64,000 nucleotides of DNA from Desulfovibrio gilichinskyi (GTDB lineage Bacteria; Desulfobacterota; Desulfovibrionia; Desulfovibrionales; Desulfovibrionaceae), in assembly GCF_900177375.1 (NCBI RefSeq), contig NZ_FWZU01000003.1, forward strand, positions 372,001 through 436,000. Reading direction: 5' to 3'. Positions 53,901 to 62,109 of this stretch are shown here, one piece after another; within the stretch, counting starts at the first letter, position 1, and the number at the start of each line of letters is the position of its first letter. The notes under the pieces are model-generated. The model was given only the letters and a program-made list of their open reading frames with translations, did no database searches and was not told where the DNA came from. A program made the position numbers and the translations under genes.

Positions 53901-54172
53901 CCGAAAGTTCCGGCAGGTATAGAGAGGCTCTTCAGTGGGCTTCCGAGTATGATAAGTATATTCCTATTTCAGATCCGGAGTGGGCTTCTTCCCGTTTTAG
54001 ACTGGCTCAACTTTATGAAAAAGCCGGGGCTACTGCTGAATGGAAAAAATTGATGGAAGAAGTTGCCAAGAAAAGTCCTGACGGTCTATATGGACGCTTG
54101 GCTAAATCCGCTCTTGAAACCAGTAAAATCGAGCGAGACGCATCAAAATTTGTGCCGAGTCCTTCTATGTAA
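50918..54172 (+). CDS. Large exported TPR protein with Ala- and Pro-rich linker
   Basis: 1084 residues from a TTG start. Signal peptide (about 1-36, ILRTLLMAAFIWLACPHSGLA). Residues 37-140 form a beta-rich domain (SLRLVFDQK, FGFIRLPGGNGEMVLQFF) that recalls AMIN domains, which bind peptidoglycan or assist secretins; this match is tentative. Residues 146-190 are Ala/Gln/Lys-rich, 200-400 Pro/Gly/Ser-rich with repeated APPPP-, TPPEP- and SPPPP-like units. From about 410 to the end are many TPR-like units (YYLGMHEYEKAADQFQNLV, IYLKSDDMRAAKEIYEKAA). It probably acts as a periplasmic scaffold spanning the cell wall. An ATG at 50978 is a possible but shorter-signal start. Confidence 0.75.
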   Translation: MQKYRIVTISSFTGILRTLLMAAFIWLACPHSGLAMQYYINTKSDMDSLRLVFDQKNLDSSVRRTGRQQITISFPAGSLKGEKAPAPMPLSGMRVVDSVKIGANSIVIGTRMSGFGFIRLPGGNGEMVLQFFRDPIGSKWRSPVDNAKLAAAQKTKADAQKAEAAKKAAAQRSAAQQAAARKSAAQKTIDQNIVDQQKAVSDAKPPILEEIDITPENDGQAIPIKNDTVSPDSGPRRPFYSVPYTYRSPVSKVGPEDAAVVDTSSPPSRAGGDSSPVTERVAVELPAGSSGGTVGGIVAPPPPFNNEGAISGQTQPVEDQTGGSASGAITPPEPVQAAANSIDGGTAVEVVSPPPPLPPAQVSGSVATPPEPSVAAAPGAGDAEINYGEVYNSTDVAEKPMDSTDAYPTEDAAKGKDGESKELTLEDKIKIAKGLLLAAETALEDGEIQAAVDGFKDVAAMSYLPKDLRIKAVYGKAEALTELHKDDLKNNFGTVSSSWMEAMNSDTNSPNVPMALLNLGLVNLKAGNMPEAKAYFNLLKSQYPNDLNIPYISYYWGEYYLGMHEYEKAADQFQNLVQSYPDSKVVREAALGLAKSLNALGYNKQAYQIIDYIDKRWPRYYIEDLNFLLMAANTQNKLGKLDDAKKNYWAFYNLNPESKENDTVLARIGDIYLKSDDMRAAKEIYEKAAKDYPDEEGGLVSKMRLAEEGIYDDPNMNQMDKVFDRPYNLRPQKIYTEIVKNHPDSPLAPLAQLKLAMWYYWNKKYGDCLGAVQDFMDKYPRSSMHDKASELGYRVFDKAVPDLVKDENYGRVVKFWDSYAKKNNDGDGVSDETRLGVALSYWKKEQPDAALKLIDRYLKEKQIPKYSAMALDMALGIYVDGQEWSKVSELADMVQKNWDIDPKQKAHIEYANAMAYENLGETESSTPLWAGLAANLQLPESSRAYAMYYMAKSAMKQKELKKVFVYSQEALSMLLETGGDREKIKDCILMTIYAAESSGRYREALQWASEYDKYIPISDPEWASSRFRLAQLYEKAGATAEWKKLMEEVAKKSPDGLYGRLAKSALETSKIERDASKFVPSPSM

Positions 54173-54214
54173 TCGGCAGCAGTTTTTGATTAGATCTTCT
54201 GGAGGCAGATGGGC

Positions 54215-55027
54215 ATGGACAGAAAACCGATTGTTGCCGGACGTTTTTATACCGAGAATCCGCAGGAGCTCAGAAGCGAATTAGAGCAGTTTGTGGGAAA
54301 GGTTAAAAAGAAATCTAAAGGGCCGCATGACAGGCTGGTGATGGTTCCTCACGCCGGATATGTTTTTTCCGGTGAAACCTGCGGTAAAACTCTGGCTGCT
54401 GCCTCTCTGGCTTCGACAGTAATTCTATTAGGTCCGAATCATACCGGACTTGGCGCGCCTTTGTCGGTCTGGTCTAAAGGGAGCTGGAATTTTCCCGGAG
54501 GCAAGCTCGATGTGGACGAAAATCTGGCAGCGGAGCTTATTGAAAGCGGAGCCGGCTTTGTTCACAATGAAGCAGCTCATAACAGAGAGCATTCTCTTGA
54601 AGTTCTTATTCCTTTTCTTAATTACGTTAATCCGGCAATTAAAATTGTTCCTGTCACTGTTGCCGAATCATCAATTAAATCATTAAAAAAAGCCGGAGAA
54701 GCACTGGCAGAAATTATTGAACGCAGTCAGATGGATGTTTCAATAGTCGTCAGCTCCGACATGAGCCATTTTATCAGTTCCGATATGGCCAAGAAACTTG
54801 ATTCAATTGCGCTTGAAGCCGTGATCAGGATGGACCCTGAAGAGTTCTATTCGGAAATAGTTTCAAATAATATAAGTATGTGCGGAGTTCTTCCCATGAC
54901 GCTAGCCATGTATGCTGTGCGTAAGGCCGGGGCTGTTCGCGGTAAACTTCTTGAATATACTAATTCCGGTAAAGTCACTGGGGATTATGAAAGTGTTGTC
55001 GCTTATGCGGGAATAATTATTTCATAA
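54215..55027 (+). CDS. MEMO-family protein (AmmeMemoRadiSam system protein B)
   Basis: About 270 residues. RKPIVAGRFYTENPQELRSE, MVPHAGYVFSGETCGKTLAA, LLGPNHTGLG, HNREHSLEVLIPFLNYV and VVSSDMSHFI supply the conserved His/Asp/Cys set of the MEMO fold, related to extradiol dioxygenases. In many bacteria it is encoded with AMMECR1 and a radical SAM protein; neither is here. The enzymatic role is unknown. GGAGG is nine bases before the ATG at 54215 and only three before an ATG at 54209. It follows the TPR gene by about 40 bases. Confidence 0.9.
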   Translation: MDRKPIVAGRFYTENPQELRSELEQFVGKVKKKSKGPHDRLVMVPHAGYVFSGETCGKTLAAASLASTVILLGPNHTGLGAPLSVWSKGSWNFPGGKLDVDENLAAELIESGAGFVHNEAAHNREHSLEVLIPFLNYVNPAIKIVPVTVAESSIKSLKKAGEALAEIIERSQMDVSIVVSSDMSHFISSDMAKKLDSIALEAVIRMDPEEFYSEIVSNNISMCGVLPMTLAMYAVRKAGAVRGKLLEYTNSGKVTGDYESVVAYAGIIIS

Positions 55028-55061
55028 ACAGAGTGTCTTTGTTTGGAAATGGTTTATTTAG

Positions 55062-55093
55062 CGGTCGTTATTATTCATAATGGCCGTTTTTTT
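55062..55093 (+). terminator. Terminator after the MEMO gene
   Basis: Nine-base stem with two G-U pairs, CGGTCGTTA / TAATGGCCG, followed by seven T (55087-55093). Confidence 0.82.
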
Positions 55094-55151
55094 GTGGGTT
55101 TAAATAACCCTTTTATTTTAGCTGATTATCTCTGTTATTAAAATTAAACGG

Positions 55152-55190
55152 TGGCAACAGGTTGCCATTGTCGCTAAGCGGCATTATCAG
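55152..55190 (+). promoter_or_regulatory. Operator-like palindrome and possible promoter of the hydantoinase-bio operon
   Basis: TGGCAACAGGTTGCCA (55152-55167) is a perfect palindrome with 7-base arms. Its right arm overlaps TTGCCA (55162-55167), which stands 17 bases before TATCAG (55185-55190), a moderate sigma-70 promoter. A repressor bound here would block it. It does not resemble the BirA operator (TTGTTAAC type) or the BioR site. Confidence 0.4.
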
Positions 55191-55262
55191 TACTGAGCGT
55201 CGGTTACAGATATGTTCCCGAATTTGTTGAATCTGGAATAATAATGATCGAAGGATATACAA

Positions 55263-56918
55263 ATGAATTTTGAAAACGGCTATGCAATCGGAATTGATAC
55301 AGGTGGAACATACACTGATACCGTTGTGGTGAAGTGTGCTGATTTAAGTGTTGTTGCGACTGCTAAATCGCCGACCACTCATCATGATTTGAGCCTCGGT
55401 CTGGCTGCATCTCTTGATGAGGTGTTAAAGAAAAGTAAAGTTGACCCTGCGGAAGTGAATCTTGTTGCGGTTTCAACAACTCTTGCGACAAATGCCGTTG
55501 TGGAAAATAAAGGGGCCAGAGTCGGCCTGTTCAGTATCGGTTCGTCCAAGGCTGTTAAGCTGCCTGTTGTTACTGCACGCTACGTCAAAGGCGGACATAA
55601 AGTCACAGGTGATGAAGTTGATCCGCTTGATATCGAGTCACTTGTTGACGGCGTAATGAATATGAAAGGGTATGTGGACAGTTATGCTGTTTGCTCTGCC
55701 ATGAGTATCAAGAATCCCGCCCATGAAATTATTGCAGAAAAAGCTATTTCACTTACTGATCCTAAGCCGGTGTTCTGCTCCCATAGAATAAGCACCAAAG
55801 CCGGCCATGCTGAACGCTCCGCAACAACAGTGCTGAACGCCCGTCTCATGCCTGTTATGTCCGAATTTCTCAAAGGTGTCAGCGCGGTACTTAATGAACG
55901 CAGTCTTGGCGGATATGTTGTTGTCATCCGCGGAAATGCTACTTCAATGAGCATGGAAAAGGCTACCAAACGTGCTGCGGATACCTTTGCAAGCGGACCT
56001 GCATCCACAGCCTACTACGGCTGTATTTATTCTCCCGCGAAGGATGCACTTATTGTTGATGTGGGCGGAACAACTACCGATGTTACTCTAATCAGAAATT
56101 CACAGCCTACCATTCAGGAAAACGGCAGTACTATCGGTGACTGGGAAACTCATGTTGAAGCTGTGGAAATGTTTACCGTTGGTATAGGCGGCGACAGTTA
56201 TTCACGCGTTAACCGTTCCGGAAAGCTTGAAATAGGCCCCGGCAGGGTTGTACCTTTATGTATGGCCGGGGAGATTCCGCTTCCTGAAAAATGGATGGGT
56301 GCAGGAAACGATTCCCGGTTGATTAAGCTCGGACCTGCCGCTTCAGATGTTTCTGATGACGCAATTCTCAGTTATCTTTCAGAAAATGGACCGTCTACTT
56401 TTGGTCAACTTATGGCCGGGCTTGATCTCGGTGAAATTTCACTAGGAAGTAAGCTTGAGAAACTCGTGCGGGAACAGTTGATTGATGAAGTAGGTTTTAC
56501 GCCGACTGATGCACTTCATGTGCTTGATAAAATAAAAATCGGCAATCGTGATATGTCTGTTTCTGCCGCAAAAGTTCTCGGTGCCTTATTTGAAATGAGC
56601 AGCGAAGAATTTTCAGAAAAAGTTTTGAACGATACGCGCTTTAAAATCGAAAATGCGATGCTGGAGCATATTGTACGTAAAGAAATCGGCGGGAATATGG
56701 CCGGTATCGTTGCCGGACGTTCTGCCAGCAAGCTGGTCAGCTTTGATGTTTCCCTTAATCTTCCCATTGTCGGAATCGGCGCAGCGGCTGATTGTCTGCT
56801 GTCGGAAGTTGCTGAAGAATTACATACCGAAGCTGTTTTTCCTGAGTATCATGAGGTCGGAAACGCTCTCGGCGCAGTGAGAATGGCTCTTGATAATATG
56901 AACAAGGAGAGTGAGTAA
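55263..56918 (+). CDS. Hydantoinase/oxoprolinase family protein
   Basis: 551 residues. N-terminal AIGIDTGGTYTDTVVV is the phosphate-binding loop of the ASKHA ATPase fold; STTLATNAVVENKGARVGLF and IVDVGGTTTDVTLIRN are characteristic of HyuA/oxoprolinase A proteins. It would use ATP to open a lactam-type ring, but no HyuB partner is adjacent and it is shorter than full HyuA (about 690 residues). The substrate is unknown. It begins a tight run of five genes ending with bioD-bioA-bioB; the next ATG shares one base with its stop (TAATG). This links it to biotin synthesis by position only. Confidence 0.85.
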   Translation: MNFENGYAIGIDTGGTYTDTVVVKCADLSVVATAKSPTTHHDLSLGLAASLDEVLKKSKVDPAEVNLVAVSTTLATNAVVENKGARVGLFSIGSSKAVKLPVVTARYVKGGHKVTGDEVDPLDIESLVDGVMNMKGYVDSYAVCSAMSIKNPAHEIIAEKAISLTDPKPVFCSHRISTKAGHAERSATTVLNARLMPVMSEFLKGVSAVLNERSLGGYVVVIRGNATSMSMEKATKRAADTFASGPASTAYYGCIYSPAKDALIVDVGGTTTDVTLIRNSQPTIQENGSTIGDWETHVEAVEMFTVGIGGDSYSRVNRSGKLEIGPGRVVPLCMAGEIPLPEKWMGAGNDSRLIKLGPAASDVSDDAILSYLSENGPSTFGQLMAGLDLGEISLGSKLEKLVREQLIDEVGFTPTDALHVLDKIKIGNRDMSVSAAKVLGALFEMSSEEFSEKVLNDTRFKIENAMLEHIVRKEIGGNMAGIVAGRSASKLVSFDVSLNLPIVGIGAAADCLLSEVAEELHTEAVFPEYHEVGNALGAVRMALDNMNKESE

Positions 56919-57274
56919 TGTTTGATCGTCAACCTTCTGCATGGGAATACTGCCTCGAAGGGGCAAGTGAGAATACCGAAGTTGAAGTTGTCCATGGCTG
57001 GGTTTTTAAGGAAGGCAAGTGGGTTACTCATGCATGGTGTGAATTCGCTGATAGAGTTATTGATCTGACTGAGTCAACTCATTCCATGCCTAAATTTGAA
57101 TATTATTTGAAACACATGGTCAGTGATGAGCGTTGCAAAAGATACTCACGCTTAGAATTTTTCACTCTGGTCGGTGACGAAAAGCATTTCGGACCATATG
57201 ATAAAGAATTCTTTTTTGCTGAAACATCAGATGAAGATCCTATTGATGTGATTGCGGCAAACAAAGCAAAATAA
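56918..57274 (+). CDS. Conserved-looking protein of unknown function in the bio operon
   Basis: 118 residues, acidic, no signal or membrane segment. VVHGWVFKEGKWVTHAWCEF followed by DRVIDLTES resembles the His...Asp core strands of small transglutaminase/papain-like folds with Cys/His/Asp, though the Cys here is on the wrong side. I do not recognise a named family. It overlaps the preceding stop by one base, and bioD follows 11 bases after it, so it is certainly cotranscribed with both. Confidence 0.6.
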   Translation: MFDRQPSAWEYCLEGASENTEVEVVHGWVFKEGKWVTHAWCEFADRVIDLTESTHSMPKFEYYLKHMVSDERCKRYSRLEFFTLVGDEKHFGPYDKEFFFAETSDEDPIDVIAANKAK

Positions 57275-57285
57275 GGCTGGTTGTT

Positions 57286-58032
57286 GTGAATACTGATATT
57301 TCCGGTTTATTTGTAACCGGAGTCGGAACTGATGTAGGTAAAACAGTTGTCACAGCCGGACTTGTACGATTGCTGCAAGGCGCTGGGTATAAAGTATTAC
57401 CCGTTAAGCCTGTACAGTCCGGCGGGATTAATAATTCCCACGGCAAAATGGATTCTCCGGATGGAGAAGTTTATAAAAGTGCGGGAGCTGTCTGGGATAT
57501 TGATAAACAGTGCCCGTATATATTTGAGCCCGCCTGTTCTCCGCATCTTGCTGCGCGGCTGTCCGGAGTTGCGCTTGATGTTGTCGATATCGCAGATAAA
57601 GTACGACAGCTGGAAGGTTCGGCAACATTGATTGCGGAAGGTGCCGGAGGAATATTTGTCCCGTTGAACGGTGAACGGACCATGCTGGATCTGATGAAAG
57701 AACTTTCCTATCCGGTAGTTCTGGTTGCCGGAAACAAACTTGGCGTTATTAACGATACTTTGCTTTCCCTTGCCGCATTAAAACAAGCCGGAGTAAAAAC
57801 TGCCGGGGTTATCATGACTTCCAGCGCGGGGCCTGAGCCTTTAGAATTCGGCATGGCGGAAGAGAATATCCGTTCTATTGAATCTTTCTCCGGTATTAAA
57901 GTGCTTGCTTCTATTCCGTATATTCCGAATTGGAATCCGTCCGAACTCCGTTGCTGGATCGAAGTGGATCGCGCGTTAGCAAGAATTGACCTGAATTCAT
58001 TCGCAAAGAGTCCTGACGGCTCTACTGAGTAA
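57286..58032 (+). CDS. bioD: Dethiobiotin synthase
   Basis: 248 residues from a GTG start. P-loop [28 protein letters not shown] and [14 protein letters not shown] are the BioD signatures. It closes the ureido ring of dethiobiotin from DAPA, CO2 and ATP. bioA begins two bases after its stop. Confidence 0.95.
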   Translation: MNTDISGLFVTGVGTDVGKTVVTAGLVRLLQGAGYKVLPVKPVQSGGINNSHGKMDSPDGEVYKSAGAVWDIDKQCPYIFEPACSPHLAARLSGVALDVVDIADKVRQLEGSATLIAEGAGGIFVPLNGERTMLDLMKELSYPVVLVAGNKLGVINDTLLSLAALKQAGVKTAGVIMTSSAGPEPLEFGMAEENIRSIESFSGIKVLASIPYIPNWNPSELRCWIEVDRALARIDLNSFAKSPDGSTE

Positions 58033-58034
58033 TA

Positions 58035-59318
58035 ATGAATAATATAGAATCTATGCTTGCCTTTGACCGCGAGCATCTTTGGCATCCCTATACTTCTGCC
58101 GTAAATCCTCTGACCGCCTATCCTGTCGCTAAAACCGACGGTGTAAGGATAATCCTTGAAGACGGTAGAGAGCTGATTGACGGGATGGCTTCGTGGTGGT
58201 GTGCTATTCACGGGTATAATAACCCTGTACTGAATAAAGCTGTTTGTGATCAGGCGCAGACAATGTCTCATGTCATGTTCGGCGGTCTTACTCATGAACC
58301 TGCTGTTTCTCTCGCACGTAAGCTTATTGATCTTTCGCCGGCTCCGCTACAGCATGTATTTTTTGCTGATTCAGGTTCTGTTTCTGTAGAAGTTGCCCTT
58401 AAAATGGCTATTCAGTATTTTCAGGCTACCGGAAAAACAGAAAAGAATAGAATTATGACAATACGCAACGGGTATCACGGTGACACTCTGGGTGCTATGT
58501 CTGTGTGTGATCCGGTAAACGGAATGCATTCGTTGTTTGCGTCAGTTCTTCCGAAACATATTTTTGCAGATGCTCCTTGCTGCGGTTATGAAGACGGTTG
58601 CTCGGATGCTGATTTTGCTGATTTTAAAATTAAGATTGAAACTCACGCACATGAACTTGCTGCTGTGATCTTAGAGCCTGTTGTGCAGGGCGCGGGGGGG
58701 ATGCGCTTTTATTCTCCGCAATATCTTAAAAGAGTTCGGCAAGCATGTGATGAACATGATGTACTGCTGATCTGTGATGAAATTGCAACCGGATTTTGCC
58801 GCGCAGGGGCTATGTTTGCCAGTGAGATTGCCGGAATATGCCCTGATATAATGTGCGTAGGAAAGGCCATAACCGGCGGCTATATGACTCTTGCAGCAAC
58901 TCTTGCTACTGCTAAAGTGGCAGAGGGAATTTCGTCAGACGGCGGTGTTTTTATGCATGGGCCTACTTTTATGGCGAACCCTCTTGCCTGCGCTGTTGCC
59001 AATGCGGCCCTTGATTTGCTTGTGGAAAGTAACTGGCAGGAGCGCATACCGCAGATCACAGCTATGCTTCGAGCGGGATTTACCCCTTGTGCAAAGCTTT
59101 CTACTGTTGCGGATGTGCGCTGTCTCGGTGCTATCGGCGTTGTTGAAATGAAAAATCCTGTGGATTTGGATGCCATACAGCGTGAATTTGTTAAGCGCGG
59201 TGTTTGGGTAAGGCCTTTTGGTAAGCTTATTTATATTATGCCGCCTTATATTATTTCCAACCTTGAGCTTGAAGCTCTCACTTCCGCTATTTGCGAAGTG
59301 GTCAGTTTGCAGAGGTAA
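58035..59318 (+). CDS. bioA: Adenosylmethionine-8-amino-7-oxononanoate aminotransferase
   Basis: 427 residues, class III aminotransferase. HLWHPYTS near the start is typical of Bio[51 protein letters not shown] and the PLP lysine in [16 protein letters not shown] are present. It makes DAPA using SAM (or lysine in some species) as amino donor. It sits between bioD and bioB. Confidence 0.96.
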   Translation: MNNIESMLAFDREHLWHPYTSAVNPLTAYPVAKTDGVRIILEDGRELIDGMASWWCAIHGYNNPVLNKAVCDQAQTMSHVMFGGLTHEPAVSLARKLIDLSPAPLQHVFFADSGSVSVEVALKMAIQYFQATGKTEKNRIMTIRNGYHGDTLGAMSVCDPVNGMHSLFASVLPKHIFADAPCCGYEDGCSDADFADFKIKIETHAHELAAVILEPVVQGAGGMRFYSPQYLKRVRQACDEHDVLLICDEIATGFCRAGAMFASEIAGICPDIMCVGKAITGGYMTLAATLATAKVAEGISSDGGVFMHGPTFMANPLACAVANAALDLLVESNWQERIPQITAMLRAGFTPCAKLSTVADVRCLGAIGVVEMKNPVDLDAIQREFVKRGVWVRPFGKLIYIMPPYIISNLELEALTSAICEVVSLQR

Positions 59319-59323
59319 TTTTG

Positions 59324-60313
59324 ATGGATAGACAGGAAAAACTGGCTTTGTGGGACTGTGTCCACGCAGGTGAAGCCATAGATAAATATATAGCCCTTGC
59401 AGTTCTCAGAGCATCGCATGGAGAACTTGCTGAAATTCTTCACGCTGCGCATCATGTTACCACGCACCGTTTCGGCAATGAAATTAGTTTATGTTCCATA
59501 GCAAATGTGCGGAGTGGAAACTGTTCTGAAAATTGTTCATTCTGCGCTCAGTCCAGCCATTTTAAGGGAGTGCCTGCTCCGAAATATCCGCTTATGTCCG
59601 TTGATGAGATAAAAAAATGCGCTGAAAAAGGTGGAAAAGCCCCTGTTGAATTTTTCAGTTATGTTACCAGCGGCAGGGCTCTTGACGATAAATCTTTGGA
59701 TAATGTTTGCGAAGCGGTGCGTGGAATGAACCCGTCAAAAGGATCTTTCAACCATTGTGCTTCTCTTGGTTGCCTAAGCTTTGAATCTTTACAGAAGCTT
59801 AAAGATTCAGGGGTTACGCGTTACCATCATAACCTTGAGTCCTCTGAGAGCTTTTTCCCTTCTGTGTGTACTACACATACTTATGCGGAAAGAATCAGAA
59901 CCGTACGTGATGCAAGGCGAGCAGGACTTCAAGTATGTTGTGGCGGACTTTTGGGACTTGGCGAAAGTCTTGAGCAACGAGTGGAGCTTGCAATGGCTAT
60001 TGCTGCTGAGAAAGTTGATTCAATTCCGCTTAACTTTCTGGTTCCGATTCCCGGTACGCCAATGGAAGATCGTCCACAGCTGGAACCGCTTGAAATTTTA
60101 CTCAACATCGCTATGTTTCGTCTTGTAAATCCCGATTCAGAAGTAAGAATGGCCGCCGGACGCGGTGCTTTGCGCTCTCTGCAGTCATTTATATTCCATG
60201 CAGGATGTAACGGTCTTATGGTCGGAGATTTTCTGACTGTTTCAGGGCAGGGACTTGAAAATGACCTTACAATGCTCAGTGATCTTGGACTGACGGTAAA
60301 GAGGAAAGGTTAA
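59324..60313 (+). CDS. bioB: Biotin synthase
   Basis: About 329 residues, radical SAM enzyme. The Fe4S4 ligands are Cys67, Cys71 and Cys74 in GNCSENCSFCAQSSHF. FNHCASLGCLSFESLQKL, YHHNLESSESFF and VCCGGLLGLGES are family motifs. It inserts sulfur into dethiobiotin. The ATG at 59324 follows AGAGG at a normal distance; a longer start at 59291 lies inside bioA. Last gene of the operon, followed by a terminator. bioF and the early pimeloyl genes are not in the window. Confidence 0.96.
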   Translation: MDRQEKLALWDCVHAGEAIDKYIALAVLRASHGELAEILHAAHHVTTHRFGNEISLCSIANVRSGNCSENCSFCAQSSHFKGVPAPKYPLMSVDEIKKCAEKGGKAPVEFFSYVTSGRALDDKSLDNVCEAVRGMNPSKGSFNHCASLGCLSFESLQKLKDSGVTRYHHNLESSESFFPSVCTTHTYAERIRTVRDARRAGLQVCCGGLLGLGESLEQRVELAMAIAAEKVDSIPLNFLVPIPGTPMEDRPQLEPLEILLNIAMFRLVNPDSEVRMAAGRGALRSLQSFIFHAGCNGLMVGDFLTVSGQGLENDLTMLSDLGLTVKRKG

Positions 60314-60344
60314 CGGGAAAATCTGAGAAATGGTCGCTTAAAAT

Positions 60345-60397
60345 TAAAAGATCAAATTTACGAAACAATATTTGTTCGTAGATTTGATCTTTTTTTA
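60345..60397 (+). terminator. Terminator of the bio operon
   Basis: Stem AAAGATCAAATTTACGAA against TTCGTAGATTTGATCTTT, with one mismatch, around a loop of about 10 bases, then a run of T to 60397. Confidence 0.88.
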
Positions 60398-60429
60398 TGA
60401 GGCTATTCTGCTTATATTTTAATATCGTA

Positions 60430-61086
60430 CTATATTGAGTGCTGTAGAACCGTAGCAACATAGTCCTGAATTTTGACAAGAATTTCCGGAGCAGGCTTAT
60501 CAAAGGTTAAGCCGAGTGCTATTTTACGTGTATCTTTTGTGGCTCTTTGAACTTTGCAGGGGATGAATCCTTTATCATTTTCAATAAAATATGGGCAAAA
60601 TATTTTAACATCATCTCCGATTTCAGGGAAAAATGAATTATCATCTTTAAGATAGGTGATTCCGCATCCGCTACTACTCAAATCCTCAACAATTGCCAGA
60701 GTCTTTTGCTCACCGATCATTATCTCAGCTTCCAGGAAACAATTGATTCTCCTATGTCTTCTGAGATTGTATGTTTCTACGCGATTAGGATATTTTAAGA
60801 AAAGTATTTTGTCAGGCGAGTTGATCAATTTGATGATGCTGGTTTTAAATCCGGAGGCAACACCTTCAAATATGTACCTGACAGTGGCTTCATTTCCAGG
60901 GTAGAGGTATTCTGACCAGATTGATTTGTCATTTGGATGAACCATCGGTTCTTTGAGGAGTATATATTTAGACGGGTCTCCTCCTATAACAATGGAAGGA
61001 GCTTTGTCATTAAGGCCGCCGAGTTCAATGGCAACTCGTAATCCCGGAGTACATGCTGCTTTCAGTTTTGCACTTTGATTCATCAT
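60430..61086 (-). CDS. PilZ-domain c-di-GMP receptor
   Basis: 218 residues. The N-terminal half (about 20-105) resembles the YcgR-N flagellar-brake domain. The C-terminal half is PilZ: the RxxxR element in NLRRHRRINCFLEAEI and the D/NxSxxG element in VEDLSSSGCGITYL, which together bind c-di-GMP. YcgR-type proteins slow flagella or affect secretion in response to c-di-GMP. Its ATG overlaps the stop of the TPR gene (ATGA). Confidence 0.87.
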   Translation of the reverse strand: MMNQSAKLKAACTPGLRVAIELGGLNDKAPSIVIGGDPSKYILLKEPMVHPNDKSIWSEYLYPGNEATVRYIFEGVASGFKTSIIKLINSPDKILFLKYPNRVETYNLRRHRRINCFLEAEIMIGEQKTLAIVEDLSSSGCGITYLKDDNSFFPEIGDDVKIFCPYFIENDKGFIPCKVQRATKDTRKIALGLTFDKPAPEILVKIQDYVATVLQHSI

Positions 61087-61817
61087 TTTCCCGTTTGTTT
61101 GATTATATATTTTTTAAATTTATGTGCCCACTCAAGGTTTGGCTGAATAGCTAATGCCTTATCAATATGCTTTAAGGCCCTGCCAGTATTTCCTGAATCA
61201 AAATATGCTCTTGCAAGATTGAAATGCAGGTTTTCATCATTTTTATTAATTTCCAACGCTTTTTTGTAGAAATTGATAGATTCCTCAAAAAGTTCCTGCT
61301 TGCGTAGAGCTATAGCAAAGATATTAAATTCTTTTCTTTGTGATTCTAAAAAGACTGCATCACTGTTTAAGAGTTTGCTAACTATTTTAGAAAGCTTTTG
61401 GAAGTTTTGCTTATTGCATAAGATTGAGCCTATTCCCAGACTTGCTTTCGGATTTTCAGGGTCCAGCAGGAGTGCTTTTGCAAAATATTGTTCAGCCTCG
61501 TCCAGATTTCCTTCGGAAAACAATTCTTCTCCCTTTAAAATTTTAGCTTGCAGAGATCTTAATGCAGGGATTGTTTTCTTTTCATAATAGTCCATTTCAG
61601 GAGTAAAAGTTGTTAAAAATTGTCGCTTTGTTAAACTGGTTACAAGTCCTGAAGGAACATGCTGCTGATTTAACGGCTGTACATGGTATTCATCAATTTC
61701 TGAACGGGTTACGTAGTAAAATGTCTTATGAGCTGCTTTCTGAAGGGTTGTGCCTGTTCCGGTCTTTTCTTCGGTGTTTTTTGAATAGACGCCCAGCACT
61801 TGATTTATTTCAGTCAT
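61083..61817 (-). CDS. TPR-repeat protein coupled to the PilZ gene
   Basis: 244 residues without signal peptide. The first 85 residues are polar and unrecognised. From about 90 there are four or so TPR units: GEELFSEGNLDEAEQYFAKA, ALRKQELFEESINFYKKALE and LARAYFDSGNTGRALKHIDK. The overlap with the PilZ gene (four bases) implies coupled synthesis, so it may be the partner or scaffold of the c-di-GMP receptor. AGGG precedes the ATG. Confidence 0.8.
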   Translation of the reverse strand: MTEINQVLGVYSKNTEEKTGTGTTLQKAAHKTFYYVTRSEIDEYHVQPLNQQHVPSGLVTSLTKRQFLTTFTPEMDYYEKKTIPALRSLQAKILKGEELFSEGNLDEAEQYFAKALLLDPENPKASLGIGSILCNKQNFQKLSKIVSKLLNSDAVFLESQRKEFNIFAIALRKQELFEESINFYKKALEINKNDENLHFNLARAYFDSGNTGRALKHIDKALAIQPNLEWAHKFKKYIIKQTGK

Positions 61818-62014
61818 AATATTTTTCCCTAAAGAGTGATCGGATAGCCGTAATGAGCAAAATTAGAAAATTAAATTTTTTAAGATACGCAAAAGAACTA
61901 AATATGAATATTTATAAAAATCAAATTATTTTCTAATTAAAATTTAATATTATTCGTGTTTTTGAAGAAAAAAATGCTTTTTCAACAAATTTAGAGAAAA
62001 TGGAGGGTATATCA

Positions 62015-62066
62015 GATAAAAACCATTTTTGATTTCGTTTAAATAAAATCAAAAATGGTTTTTATC
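62015..62066 (-). terminator. Perfect 21-bp inverted repeat after the opp genes
   Basis: GATAAAAACCATTTTTGATTT (21 bases, 62015-62035) and its exact complement (62046-62066) around a 10-base loop. The stem ends in AAAAACC/GGTTTTT, so it can act as an intrinsic terminator for the opp genes ending at 62110 and, in the other direction, insulate them. The other approximately 200 bases up to the TPR gene are very AT-rich with nothing recognisable. Confidence 0.7.
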
Positions 62067-62109
62067 CAAAGTATTATAAGCAGGTTTATAAACTATGTCG
62101 ATTAGAATG

